Positions 13,188 to 24,452 of a stretch of DNA of 64,000 nucleotides are shown here, piece after piece; the stretch's first letter is position 1, and every line of letters starts with the position of its first letter. The notes under the pieces are model-generated. The model saw only the letters and a program-made list of their open reading frames with translations. It was not told where the DNA came from and searched no databases. Source of the DNA: Ceratotherium simum simum. Taxonomy: Eukaryota > Chordata > Mammalia > Perissodactyla > Rhinocerotidae. The stretch is taken from the NCBI RefSeq assembly GCF_000283155.1, contig NW_004454224.1, positions 10,237,406 to 10,301,405 of the forward strand. Direction: 5' to 3'. The position numbers and the translations under genes are program-made.

Positions 13188-16100
13188 AGGGGTCTGAGGG
13201 GTCTCTACTCTGGTGGTCTCTGGTAATCTGACAGTTCAGACAATTTCAAATGATGAGCTGAATATGACTGAAATGGAAAGGGTCCCAAAATCCAAATCCC
13301 CCTGCCCTGCCTTCCCCAAACTTTGTAAATAATAGAGACGCTCACTAGAGTAATTAGAAGAAAAAACTGTCAGCTAAGTGGTTTGAGAAGGTGTGGCTGG
13401 AAGCATTCAGTGTGTTTTCTCTAAAGCCAGACGTGTTGACGGTCAAAAACACAAGTTTAATGAGCTTATAAATTTGGAGTGACTCTTCACATCTTATAGT
13501 GACGGCTGGGGTTCAACTATGTCACCTTTGACATAAAAGAGGCTGCTCCGGGGTATTCATCCCTGAGCACTTCCTCCAGAGTCTGCTCCGAGGATTCCTT
13601 CCTCAGTTTCTCCTTCCACCCAGGTAACAGACCCAAACAATTCAGGCCCCACTGTTTTGTAGAGGGAGGTAACAACTCTTGGTATTCAAAGATGCTTTCT
13701 GATGCTTTTTCTCTTTCCTTCCCTCCTTTGTCTGCCTGAAACACCTCTTAAACAGTACTGACATCCTTTAGGAACTTACATGCTTCTTATACTTGTCCTG
13801 GTTAAACTACAAATTCACAAGGTTCTCTAACGCTCAAGTTCAAAGCTCTCTAATCTCAGTAATCATCATTTGCTATGGTGCTTTTCTAGCCTTTTCTATC
13901 TACAGTATTTCTAAACATTAATTTAGCTGAACTTAAAAGATATTGTGCATAATGTGCCACAATTTGGCAAACAAATAACGTAAACAGTGTCTTGCTGACA
14001 GAGTAAGTCTAACTCAGGAAACACGGCTGTCAGCAGTATTGTCCCACATCTGACTGCAAATCCCAAACAGCCGCAGGACGCCCGCGAGGCACACGTGGGT
14101 GACGTCATTCACCAGGGGCTTCGCTGCCCTGGTTGGATCTAAAGGTGCCCTCCCTTTCCAGGTTGTTTGTTCTTTAGAACTAATATTTGGGATGCCCCTT
14201 CAATATTTTCCTCTCTTTCTGATCGATGCCAGCCTGGAGACTAAGAACAAGCCTGCCGCTGAATACTTTGTCACCACTATTTCCAGAGTCCCAGGACAGC
14301 ATTGCTAATATTCAGGGCTATGCGTGCCCTTGCTGTCCCACATCATGGAATTATCTAGTAATTAAACAGACAGACAGACAACCTTATAACTAGGGCAACT
14401 GCATAGTCTGACTTAAGCCTTTGGTTCTATTTCTTTCTCTCCAAGATCAGAGTCTTTAGAGGGAATTTCTCACTGATCAATAGCACAGCAATGTTCTCCT
14501 CGCACCCCACGGGGGACTCCTTAGTCTACAGCCACCCCCAAATACCCCACAACTTCTGGCATCTGCTCCAACAGCCTGAGCCTCCTATGTGAGCTTTTGT
14601 TTTTCAGATTCTGTCATTCTCATGGGTTTTTCTGTGCTTCTAAAGATATAACCAAGACCAAGGAGATGTCCCAATCCTGTGTATGCTGGTAAAAACCTCA
14701 AGAGAAGAGAATCTTGGCAAAACCATCATAACATCCTAAGAATTCATGGTGCAAAAGTTCCCAGTGCCACTCTCCCACCCCCAAACCAGTTGGAGACTCA
14801 GACATGCCCTTCCTCAGGCTGATTTAGCTCAACCAGATAGGCATCTACAGTGTGTGCTATCTCCCTCCCAACTGAATCAGTGCCCAACCAATTACCTCCC
14901 AGGGCTCCTTGGAGACATCACCAAGTAGAAGTCCTTTCTAGGGGGTGACAGCAACCTTCGGGGAGCCTAGCATCACCCTGAGAGTGCCACCCCAATCCCT
15001 CTGCCTTTGGCCGGTACATAGAGAGGACTCAGGAAAGAGGGGGGTGGTCCCGGGACGTAGCAGCCCACGTCTGAATGAGGAACTCTGCCCAGGGGGCAAG
15101 GAGAAGGCCTGAGAAACGAAGGAGGTGCCTGAGATGCTGCTGCACAGGTCTGAGCTGGAAGGCTGAGCCAGCAACGCAATGATGAAACAGAAACGAATTC
15201 TTAGTGGTGATCAAACTCCCAGATTAGCTCGGCTTTCTTTTTCTTTCTTCCTTTTTTTTTTTTGAAACTGATCTCTGTAGCATCTGTTTTCCCCCCGGGG
15301 CATGTGAAACTTTCGCTTTCTGCCATCTTTAGTCCTCTTCCAGAGGCAAGAGAAGTGAGAAGCACTGGGTTCTGATTCTATGCCAGATGAGCTCAGGAGT
15401 GGATGGACTGTTCTCCTTACACACATCAAATACAGCCGATAAACCTGTTGATCTGACATTCACTGAGTGTTCTGAACAAGGAACCACACCAGGGAGGAGC
15501 TGTGAAAGACAGAGTCCCTGCCTTTTAGAGCTTTTGTGGGACTGATCAAGCCAGCATGCTATACCTGGCTTTATGCACCTGCCTTTGGAAGAGTCTGCAC
15601 AAAGTCAGATTTTTCTAAACAGAAGCCTCAGCCCTCGCTGACTCACTAGGTAATCAGACTCTTTATTTTCATTTAAGACTCATTTTCCACTGTAACAGCT
15701 TTTGATCGTCAGCCTGAAGTTTTTCTGTCCTCCCTCCTATTTAAATGCTCCAGAACAGCTTCGTATTTAAATAGGTCCAAGCACGAATCTCTGTAAAATG
15801 AAGACTATTTCTGTAAAACAAGTAAGTCTTCCCAAATTCGTTCGCCTCAGCTGGGGCTGGCAAAACTCATTTTTTCTAGAATTAGTCTCCATTACATATT
15901 CCTTATTCTTTTCATCTTTGGTATTTTTTAATGACCAAAGAAGAGGTTTGCCATCTAAACTGCAAAAAGGTAGGTAACCAATTTCTGGCTTGCTGTATTG
16001 AAAATTCTTTAAGCTCCTACAAATGCAAGTAATTATTACCAAAGGACTTGCATTGTAAGTGAAGAAGAGGAATTGGACATATGCTGACCAGTGCAGGGAG

Positions 16101-16929
16101 TGCTGTAGATCCCAGGTCTGCTTCACTGCGTGGCTAAGGTCATTCCTAAGGAGATAACGCCCGTTGCTGCTGACAGGCCCCGCCGGTGGCCAGATTTTCA
16201 GAACTGAGAATTGGTGGCAGTCTGATGTGTGGCCTGGCAAAGGGCCAGTGTGTCTTCTGTCTCAGAAACTGAGATTGTCCCAGAAAACGGATGCCACATG
16301 GCTGCCCACAGGACAGCTCTAAGAAGAAGCCATTGTCTGCTATGTTCAGTTTAGTGGGTTGAACTCAGGGGCCTCTTGATCGATTCCTCCCTCAATTCTC
16401 TCCCCCAGCCCGCTCTCCTTGGACACCCGGAGTTTATTACATTGATTAAAGCAGATGTTCAAAGAGTCTTCCACACCGACCTATCCACAATTTTCATTTC
16501 TCATTTTTCCCCACCAAATCAGTCTCCCCTTTTAAAAAGCTATATGTCAGCAGTAGATGAACATAGCTTCGCCTCCTGATTCCAGGTGGGAGGTGTTATT
16601 GCCCTGTCTCTAACTGGCCCTTTTCAGATTAAAAAGTAATTGTTCCAAAAGAAGGTTCTATGGTAAAAATTAAACCACAGTCTAAAAGCTATTAGAACCT
16701 GGACTTTGGGCAAATGCCAAAGAGGACAGTTCTGGGCATCTTCCTGAGAGAAAAGGAAAGAGACCCACTAGAAGGAAGAAATCGTAAACAAACAATCATA
16801 TAAAAAAATTAAGTAAAATGTTGGAACCTGTTCAACCACCGTGCTTCAGTTAGAAGGCACTTTTTAACAACATTAGGAAAGCGAAACCAGCTGTGGGTGG
16901 GGTGGAAATGCTGCCAGGTCATCCTGCCT

Positions 16930-17140
16930 AAAGAAACCCGAAGATTGCGCCTACATGAGCGACGTGCTGTGGTGGCACCGCCGCACCACGGGCCGCGAGG
17001 TCCACGCTAGCAGTTTTTGTGGCTCCCCGCCCGGGGCGGTGCCTGTTTTGATGATCACTGCCTCATCACTCGAGGTGATTTGGTTACTAGTTCTGATTTG
17101 TTATTCCATGGTGTGATTAACAATCATCTAGGAAAACACA
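16930..17140. promoter_or_regulatory. Candidate conserved non-coding element
   Basis: A compact GC-rich, CpG-bearing core (16960-17045) sits inside otherwise AT-rich intergenic DNA. It is followed by a dense run of homeobox- and bZIP-like half sites (TGATGATCA, TTGGTTACTAG, GTGTGATTAACAATCATC). I see no repeat signature and no reading frame of note. The enhancer role is inference from texture only. Confidence 0.3.
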
Positions 17141-17444
17141 GATGCACACATTAGTGTGCAAGAAAAGCCAGAGGGAGCTGAGAGCTTGCTGGGTTAACCA
17201 AGGAGGTAGGGGGCGGGGACAGGGCAGGAGGGCAGGACCCGGGAGGTCTGTTGGATTAGGCGACTCCGAGGCCAGCGCAGCAGCGCCCTCTCCTGGAACG
17301 CTGGGAGCACACCATGTGGGCTGGGTGCATATAGACCAACCCTGCGCGTGTCTGCAATGACTTCTTCCACCAGGTGCGTCACTGCCCCCTATTGGACAAA
17401 ATGCTTTTCAGCTTTACCAGATGGCTAAAGCGAAATACTAGATA

Positions 17445-17560
17445 CAAATGCCGCCAGGTGGCATTAGGCAAGGCACGACCTTCTAAGTCTCAGTTTCCAC
17501 ATCTATAAAATAGGAGCAATGCATCCCTCAAAGGGTTGTTATCAGGAGGAAATGAATGAA
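17445..17560 (+). repeat. MIR SINE fragment
   Basis: Contains CTCAGTTTCCACATCTATAAA and GGGTTGTTATCAGGAGGAAATGA-like segments, the 3' half of a forward MIR. Confidence 0.65.
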
Positions 17561-17579
17561 GTACCAGTTTTTACCTTTG

Positions 17580-17985
17580 CCTGCCTCCTACTCTGCCCCA
17601 ACATAATCCAGGTCAGTTCCCTGAGGGGATCTTTCTCTCCAGCGTCTCTGAACTAAGAGCACAATTATAAAAACGATATAGTCATATTATTCTAAGCTTT
17701 AATAGCTAGTGGCGTCTCACTTCTAGTGGCTTTAATAACTTCACAAATGTTTTAAAGATAATTTTTGAAGCATTTTTTTCTTATAAGCATTTATCATAAT
17801 TTAAATTAATTTTCTGGTAATTATATGTTAGGTGTCTAAATCCCCCACTAGATTCTGAGTCCCCTAAATGTAGGGACCTGTGTGTCCTTTGTCACCATTG
17901 TATCTCCAGTACCTATCTAGCATAGTGTCTACTGCACAGTAGACACTCGATAAATATCTGTTGAATAAGCACATGGATGAATCAT
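17580..17985 (+). repeat. L2 LINE 3' end
   Basis: The forward L2 tail is recognisable in TAGATTCTGAGTCCCC, then GGACCTGTGTGTCCTTTGTC and a terminal GATAAATATCTGTTGAATAA. An AT-rich interruption covers about 17660-17830. Confidence 0.6.
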
Positions 17986-18059
17986 AGAAATTAGTGAAGG
18001 CCAGCCAGAAACAGAAAGGGCAAAGTCAGATATGCGGGAAAAATCCTTTTTCAAGAGTA

Positions 18060-18205
18060 GTAACATAAACTAATATTAAAAATGAAAGGACAGAGTGATG
18101 AAAAAGTTTAGAAACTAGAGTGGTAGTGTGAATGCACTGAATTGTACACTTTAAAATGGTTAATTGTATGTTATGTAGTTTTCACCTCAATAATAAAGAA
18201 ATGAA
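18060..18205 (+). repeat. LINE-1 3' UTR end fragment
   Basis: Contains CACTGAATTGTACACTTTAA and TTTTCACCTCAATAATAAAG, the characteristic last segment of old mammalian L1 elements. Confidence 0.75.
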
Positions 18206-18264
18206 AGGGCAGAATTATAATATAATAATTATGATCCATGATGATTTAGACACTCCACAAATAC

Positions 18265-18405
18265 TTGACGAAGTCAACATAGAGAGTGACCTTTATACAG
18301 TGCTTGATGGTTTACATAAATATTTCCACAGAAACGATTTCATTTACTCCTCCCAACAAGCCCAGGGACTTGCAGAGGGGAAACTGAGGAATGCAGATGT
18401 TCAGT
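18265..18405 (-). repeat. MIR SINE, reverse orientation
   Basis: Diverged reverse MIR: ACAGTGCTTGATGGTTTACA, then ATTTACTCCTCCCAACAAGC and GAGGGGAAACTGAGGAATGC. Confidence 0.6.
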
Positions 18406-18529
18406 TAGTGACTCCTATTCCCCAAAGAGGCCAGGTGCACTGGCCACTCAGAGGCTCCGGCCTTGCTGCACCCTGTCTGGAGAGGACTTCCTCCAAACAG
18501 CTGCTTCTCCCTCCCCTTCTTCTGGGCTC

Positions 18530-18795
18530 TGCTTCAAGAGTCGCCTCATCAGAGAGGCCTCCCCCAAGCAAGCTGTCTAAAAGAGCGGCCTACCCCCGCC
18601 ATCACTCTCTCTCCCTTACCCAGCTTGGTTTTTCTTCAATATTCTTAGCTCATATTACATATTGACACAAATTTTCTATCTCCTTCCACGATCGCATAAG
18701 CTCCAAGAGAACAGTTCTCTGCTATAATCCTGACATCTGGAGTGGCGCCTGGCAAATAACCGGGGCTTAAAACATATCTGTTAAACAAATGAATA
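18530..18795 (+). repeat. L2 LINE 3' end
   Basis: Forward L2 tail. It has CATCAGAGAGGCCTCCCCC, a cysteine/serine-free spacer, AGCTCCAAGAGAACAG and a terminal CTGTTAAACAAATGAAT. Confidence 0.6.
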
Positions 18796-18799
18796 CGTA

Positions 18800-20325
18800 G
18801 TAGAATTTTACCATGAACTTGGCGGAATCTTTTGGGGAACCTAGGCTTTTTAAGGCTCCACCACAAAAATGAAACCATAATGCGACTGAGATAAAATAGC
18901 CGCTGTCAGAGCACTGTGACAGGGTGCTACCTTGCTCACAAATGAGTCCCTGCCTACTCCCCTTGTCCCCAGGGGCAGGGCACCTGTCTGTTGTCTCTCT
19001 GGTGCTAATCACCTAGTACTAGGCATTTGTCTAGATGATACAATAAGAAACAATGGATTCTGAGCGATACAGACAAGAACGGAAGAACTGGCTGCAACAT
19101 ACAGAAAGGTCCCACCCTAGGTGTGCACATTGGGGGCAGGGAGTCTCTGGGAAGGAAAGAAGGAGGAAGGAGAATGTGCCGGGCAAGGGTCAGAGTCCAA
19201 GGAGCAGCAGGGTGTGGCCTCGCAAGCCCCGTGTAATCTGTGTAGAAATGGCTCCGGAGATGAAATTGATCTGCAGTGCGAAATTTGTACAATTAATTCT
19301 AGCTCCCAGGGGACAGCTTGCAGGGCTGGCCTCTTGAGAGTGGGGTCAGTGTGCTCTGACAGGACAAATGACCCTTGCAAGATGGATGGCGAACCTCTGA
19401 AACCCAGTGGCCATCCAAGAATAGTGCCCAGCGGCCTCTGAGAAATGAGCTCCCAGCAGCAGCAGCACCTTCCTCCAGTTCCTGAATCAGGCAGCCGGGC
19501 ATGATGGAAAATCGTCCGGTGTTGCACAAAGAACACAGATTAGAAGGCAAACTCCTGAAGCTCTGGTGTCAGCTCTATTTCTTGCACCTGTTTGAGCCTG
19601 TGTCTCTTGACAGTTTATAAATTGCAAACAAACTCACACAAGCATAAAATCCGTCATTTGTCCAAGCTGACCGCTGCCAGGGGGATTGTTACATCTTAAT
19701 GGTACTGAAACATGTTTTCAACCTTAAATAAATCATAAAACTTTAAAAAAATGTTCTGAAACCGAATTTCTGCAGAGAATTCCAAGCTATGTAAGCTATG
19801 GTCCACCCGCCCACACACACACACATACACACAAACACACGTATTTTCCTCAAAAGCTTCCTTATAATACGTCTAAAGTACACAGTGCAAAATTCGAGCA
19901 AATTATTAATTACAAAACAAGTTAAACAGAAAGAAATCACAGCATGATTCACATAGCTGCTGTTACTTTCACCATTTCCCATGGTACGATTGATATTTCA
20001 TTTTAATTGGTGCTGGTTTCAGGAACTACGACCATTCACCTCTGTCCTGCACTACCAGTACGTAAGCCGCCTCCCGAGGGCACTCAAGCATAGGTGGGTA
20101 TGTAGTTTTTCTCAATCCCCATTCTGTTAAACAGGACTTCTAAAACCCTCTCCAATCTATCCTTTTGTTTTCATCCCTATTTTCTCTGCCTTAGTTCATA
20201 GCCTCGTCCTCTCTACCCTGAACTATTCATTATAACAATCTAATAATCGTACCTCCTGCTTTATTGAGCACCTACTCAGTGCCCCACAGTGACCCACTCT
20301 CACCCTGTGCCTAGTTGATTCAATC
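18800..20325. other. Intergenic region, no gene recognised
   Basis: Unique DNA with an interrupted (CA)n tract at about 19806-19842 and AT-rich stretches on both sides. I see no exon, RNA gene or regulatory site that I can name. Confidence 0.5.
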
Positions 20326-20329
20326 TCGA

Positions 20330-20910
20330 GGCTTAGTGAATTACATAAAGCAAAGATCTGATGGTGTCATTCTCCCTGTCACCTATAAAGCAAAGGCTAA
20401 CTTCCTTAAGCCTGCTTTCAAGGCTGGCCCCAGGCTCTCCCGAAGCTCACATCCTACTGGTCTCCATAGTACTCTCTCTGATCCAGCCACAGCTAACTAC
20501 TGTTCTTGCCTTTTCCTGAACCAGCCATGCGGTTCCCAGTCATCGTACCTTGGCAACACTATTCTTGTTGTTTAGAATGTTTATTTGTCCTCTTCTCACC
20601 CAGTGTTGACCCCTTCTCACCCTTCTAAGTCCAGTCCAAAAAGGCCATCTCCACCATGAAGCCTTCTCTGATCATTGCCCTAACCGGCCCCCATGGTCGG
20701 GCCCTCCCTCCTCTGTGGTTCCCATCACACTTAGTACCTAGCTCCCTTCTAGTCCATCTCACAAGGCCTGGTGATCTACTTGTTGAGACATCTGTCTCAA
20801 CACGAGATAGGAGGCCAAGGGCAAGAATCTGGTCCGACACATTTTTTGCATTCCCAGTTGGCATGCAGTGAGTGTTCAGTGTTTGCTGAATGAAGTAATG
20901 GGACAGACCA
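20330..20910 (+). repeat. L2 LINE 3' end
   Basis: A long forward L2 segment. Landmarks are TCTGATGGTGTCATTCTCCC, AAGCAAAGGCTAACTTCCTT, CTGATCCAGCCACAGCTAA, CCACCATGAAGCCTTCTCTG, and the tail GTGTTTGCTGAATGAA. Confidence 0.75.
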
Positions 20911-21640
20911 GGACGGTATTTCAACAAAAGCCAAAAAAAAAATGTCACTTTTAACACATTCTGCTGCAAGAAACAGGGATCTTTGGGAAAATGCAAAGAC
21001 AGAATAGGAGAATAAAAAATATATATAAAATCACTCAGGAGCCCTTAATTCCCTGAAATGTGTGCATTTTGTTAATTTTAGTAAAAAATGATATTATATA
21101 TAAAGTTCTAGCCTCCTAGAGGATTGACAATATCTGCACTTACAAGGTGGCTGCCATCTGTCACGGTGTCTTGATCTTCACTTTTCCTTTCTGTTGCCTC
21201 AGTGGAATGCGTCTGATATGCTGGGAGAAAATGTGATCCAGCCAAAGAACAAGTCTGATTATTTGGGTCATAATTTATATACCGTGCAGTGCAATCTGAG
21301 AGACCCACACAACTGAAAACTCCCCGTCTTGACTTTGTGTCCGTGCAGGCCTCTTATGAGAGAGGCAACAATTTCTCAGCGCTCAAAGAATCATCAGAGG
21401 AGACAAGGAATGGATGATCTTGGGAAGGCAGAGATCTGGGAAGGAAAATAAACATCATTGTTTTTGGCATTTATGTTCTTAAAAACTTGCCACTGAAGCG
21501 CCCATTCAACAAGCATTCACTGAATGAATGGAAGGGTTGTACACAGCCTCATTCCCTGCCCCCCAGGCAGGACCGCAGACCTTGCTTTGGCAGGCTAGGA
21601 AACCAAGTGGCAGGGCCTGTCTAGTAAGAATGGAGGAGGC
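20911..21640. other. Intergenic region, no gene recognised
   Basis: AT-rich unique sequence with an ATATATAAA run near 21020. Nothing further is supported. Confidence 0.5.
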
Positions 21641-21644
21641 AATT

Positions 21645-21862
21645 CAGCAGAGTGGTTTCCAGTGCAGCTCTGGGGCCAGGCTGCCTGGGCTCAGGTCTGG
21701 CCCTGGCAGTTTCTAGCTGGTAGAGTTGATAGAATAATAGTTCCTATCTCAAAGAGTTGTTGGAAGGCTTAAATGACAGAGAACATGTAAAGGGCTTAGC
21801 ATTGTGCCTATGAAATTATTCTATTATTACAAGAATTCAGTAAATGTTAGCTATCAACATTT
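21645..21862 (+). repeat. MIR SINE
   Basis: A near full-length forward MIR. It has a 'GGGGCCAGGCTGCCTGGGCT' start region, CTCAAAGAGTTGTTGGAAGG in the middle and a TTCAGTAAATGTTAGCTATC end. Confidence 0.8.
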
Positions 21863-22716
21863 GTCAAAAAGATCCTACTACTAGGCTTGAGCCTTCTGTA
21901 GCTTATCTTTACGACTCTGCCCACACCCAATATCTCTACTTTGTTGTCTAACTATGGGATCAGAGTTCCTAGAGAATGGAAGAAAGCACACGCTACAAAC
22001 TTCTGAAAAATAGATAAGTAGAAATCGCAGAGATGAGGAGAAGAAACAGGCCACATACACAGAACACCTGGGCATGTGCCCTGGCTTAAGCATAAAAATA
22101 GATCTAGGCTCTCCATGGCCACGCTTGAAGGGAGAAAACAAGGGGGCAGGCCTTCACACTGCTGAGGGAACATTCTATCTCTAGACAAACCTCAAGTATG
22201 GAATAAAGACATTTGCAGGCATTTGAGGTTTCAAAAAATGTGAGATGTTCTAAGGAACAGGGTAAACTATTACAGCAATTTCTCAATAGATGTTAAATAG
22301 TATTGAGACAGGTAAAGTCACTGAATGTGACAGATTGATTCCTGCCACAAATACACACTGAGTGCCCACTATGTGTTGGTTAGACAGCAGACTAGAACAG
22401 GTAACCCAACAGACACTCACTGATTCTGTTATGGAGCTTACATTCTAGTGGGGAGAGAGAGATAATAAACAACTACAGAAGGAAACCTCTGAGTCAGAGG
22501 TGATGAGGGCTACGGAGAAAGAAACCAGAGCTATAGCCCACACTTCCAGAATACAGGAACTACAGGGATAGAATAGACTAAATGACACCATCTGACAGAA
22601 TCAGATAAATCCAGAATGTTGGACATCTATACGAAAACAGGCCTGAATTCTTTAAAAAGTCAAAGTTGTTAAAAAAAAATAAGAGGGAGATTAATGTAGA
22701 TTAAAAAGAGTTAACA
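21863..22716. other. Intergenic region, no gene recognised
   Basis: Contains an ancient-repeat-like stretch near 22345-22490 (ACTGAGTGCCCACTATGTG, GGAGCTTACATTCTAGTGG) that I cannot assign to a family with confidence. No gene is seen. Confidence 0.4.
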
Positions 22717-22956
22717 GGGGCCGGCCTGGTGGCACAAGCGGTTAGGTGCGTGCGCTCCACTGCGGTGGCCCAGGGTTCACTGGTTCAGATCCTGGGCGCG
22801 CACCCACGCACCGCGTGTGAAGCCATGCTATGGTGGCGTCCCATATAAAGTGGAGGAAGATGGGCATGGATGTGAGCCCAGGGCCAGTCTTCCTCAGCAA
22901 AAAGAGGAGGATTGGCAGATGTTAGCTCAGGGCCAATCCTCCTCACAAAAAAAAAG
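22717..22956 (+). mobile_element. ERE-type SINE (tRNA-derived, about 240 bp)
   Basis: Starts GGGCCGGCCTGGTGGCACA, with a tRNA-like A box in the first 30 bp and a B box at the GGTTCAGATCC motif. It ends TCCTCACA plus an A-rich tail. The target-site duplication AAAAAGAGTTAACA lies at 22703-22716 and 22957-22970. This family marks perissodactyl genomes. Confidence 0.9.
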
Positions 22957-23089
22957 AAAAAGAGTTAACAATCACATTCAATATACAAGCCCTCATTGGA
23001 TCCTGGGCCAAGGAAAAAAAGTTATAAAAGATATTTTGGGGACAAGGAAGGATATTTGAATTTGGACTGAATATTAGATGATATTAGGA

Positions 23090-23340
23090 AATTATTATTA
23101 ATTTTTAACTTATTAAATTTTTAAAAATTTAATTTATTTAGGTATTCTGGATAAGTACGAAAATGTCTTTATTCTTAGGCAATATATGTTGAAGTATATA
23201 GAGATAAAGCAACTAGGGCAAACTGTTATCAACTGTTGAATCTAGGTAGAGAATATTTAGTTGCTCATTGCTCTAATCTTTCAACTTTTCTATATATATT
23301 AAAATGTCCAATATAAAAAGTTGGAGAAAAAGGAATGGAG
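23090..23340 (+). repeat. Old LINE-type 3' end (probably L1)
   Basis: AT-rich remnant containing GATAAAGCAACTAGGGCAAA, then AATCTAGGTAGAGAATATTT and CTTTTCTATATATATTAAAA. These resemble the tail of old L1 families. The family assignment is moderate. Confidence 0.45.
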
Positions 23341-23397
23341 GAGAAGATTTAGAAAAAGTAAGCATAGACAACTTTTTGGAGGAACTCTGCTGTAAAG

Positions 23398-23848
23398 GGA
23401 GTGTATTCGTTTCCTAGAGCTGCTGTAACAAATTACCACAAACTGGGTGACTTAAAAGAACAGAAATTTATTCTATAGCAGTTCTGGAGGCCAGAGGTCC
23501 AAAATCAAGGTATCAGCAGAGGCCACACTCCCTACAGAGGCTCTAGGAAAGAATTCGTTCTCTGCCCTTCCAAGTCAGCATTCCTTCACTTGTGGCTGCA
23601 TCACTCCAGTCTCTGCCTTAGGGCCACAGTGCCTGCTCCTCTTCTGTGTGTGTCTGATCTCCTTCTCTCTCTTACAAGGACACTTGTGATAGCATTTAGG
23701 CCTCACCCAGATTATCCAGAATAAGCGCCTCCTCTCCAGACCTTTAACTTAATTACATCTTTTGCCATATAAGGTAATATTCACAGGTTCCTGGAATTAG
23801 GAAGTGAATATATCTTTGGGGGGCTGCTTTTGTGCCTCCCACAGGGAG
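23398..23848 (+). repeat. Solitary LTR-like repeat (ERVL/MLT2-like)
   Basis: Contains the widely repeated mammalian phrases TTTCCTAGAGCTGCTGTAAC, ACCACAAACTGGGTGACTTA, TTCTGGAGGCCAGAGGTCC and ACAAGGACACTTGTGATAGC, in consensus order. I take it for a solo LTR of an ERVL-related ancient element; the subfamily is from memory and may be wrong. There is no internal retroviral coding sequence next to it. Confidence 0.55.
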
Positions 23849-24204
23849 CAAGAAAAATGGAGCAGTAGCTAGAGGGGAATGTGGGGTCAAGAGAGGTTTT
23901 GTTTTTCTTAAGGTGAGAGAAATTACAGCATGTTTATAATAACTGATTTAGTACAATTTGTTGTACATTGTAGTAGGACAGTAGTACTGTTTACTTGTTC
24001 ATTGTGTTAGCCACTTTCACACAGCAAAATTCATAGAGAAAATAGCAAGCCAACTGCAAGATGAAAATTAGGGTTACTCTTTGAGAATACAATTAAAAAT
24101 AATCAAAATGTAATGGAGGAGACTTTTTGTCAAATATGGCAGATTGAACACATATTTATCTCCAAACCCCACGAAGATGAAAATAAGGGAATAAATATGG
24201 CATA

Positions 24205-24440
24205 GGGCCTGCCTGGTGCGTAGCGGTTAAATGCACGCACTCCACTTCCGTGGCCTGGGGTTCACGGGTTCAGATCCCAGGTGCACAATGACGCACTGCC
24301 TGTCAAGCCATGCTGTGGTGGTGTCCCATAAAAAGTAGAGGAAGACACGGATGTTAGCCTAGGGCCAATCTTCCTCAGCAAAAAGAGGAGGATTGGCATC
24401 AGATGTTAGCTCAGGGCTGATTTTCCTCACACATACACAA
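24205..24440 (+). mobile_element. ERE-type SINE
   Basis: Diverged 5' end (GGGCCTGCCTGGTGCGTAGC), B box GGTTCAGATCCC, and a 3' end in a CTCACACATACACA tail. The flanking duplication AAATATGGCATA is at 24193-24204 and 24441-24452. Confidence 0.88.
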
Positions 24441-24452
24441 AAATATGGCATA

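Larger units (their letters stand above)
9130..16925. other. Intergenic region, no gene recognised
   Basis: I see mostly unique, moderately AT-rich DNA with simple repeats at 11429-11458 (CA) and 13164-13187 (TG). No exon of a known gene and no RNA gene was recognised. Short open frames on both strands have ordinary lengths and no recognisable domains. Confidence 0.5.

Noticed and set aside
23765..23774. A second perfect CArG string (CCATATAAGG)
   Set aside because: It is inside an ancient LTR-like repeat that carries similar A/T-rich strings in many copies, so no special role is indicated.
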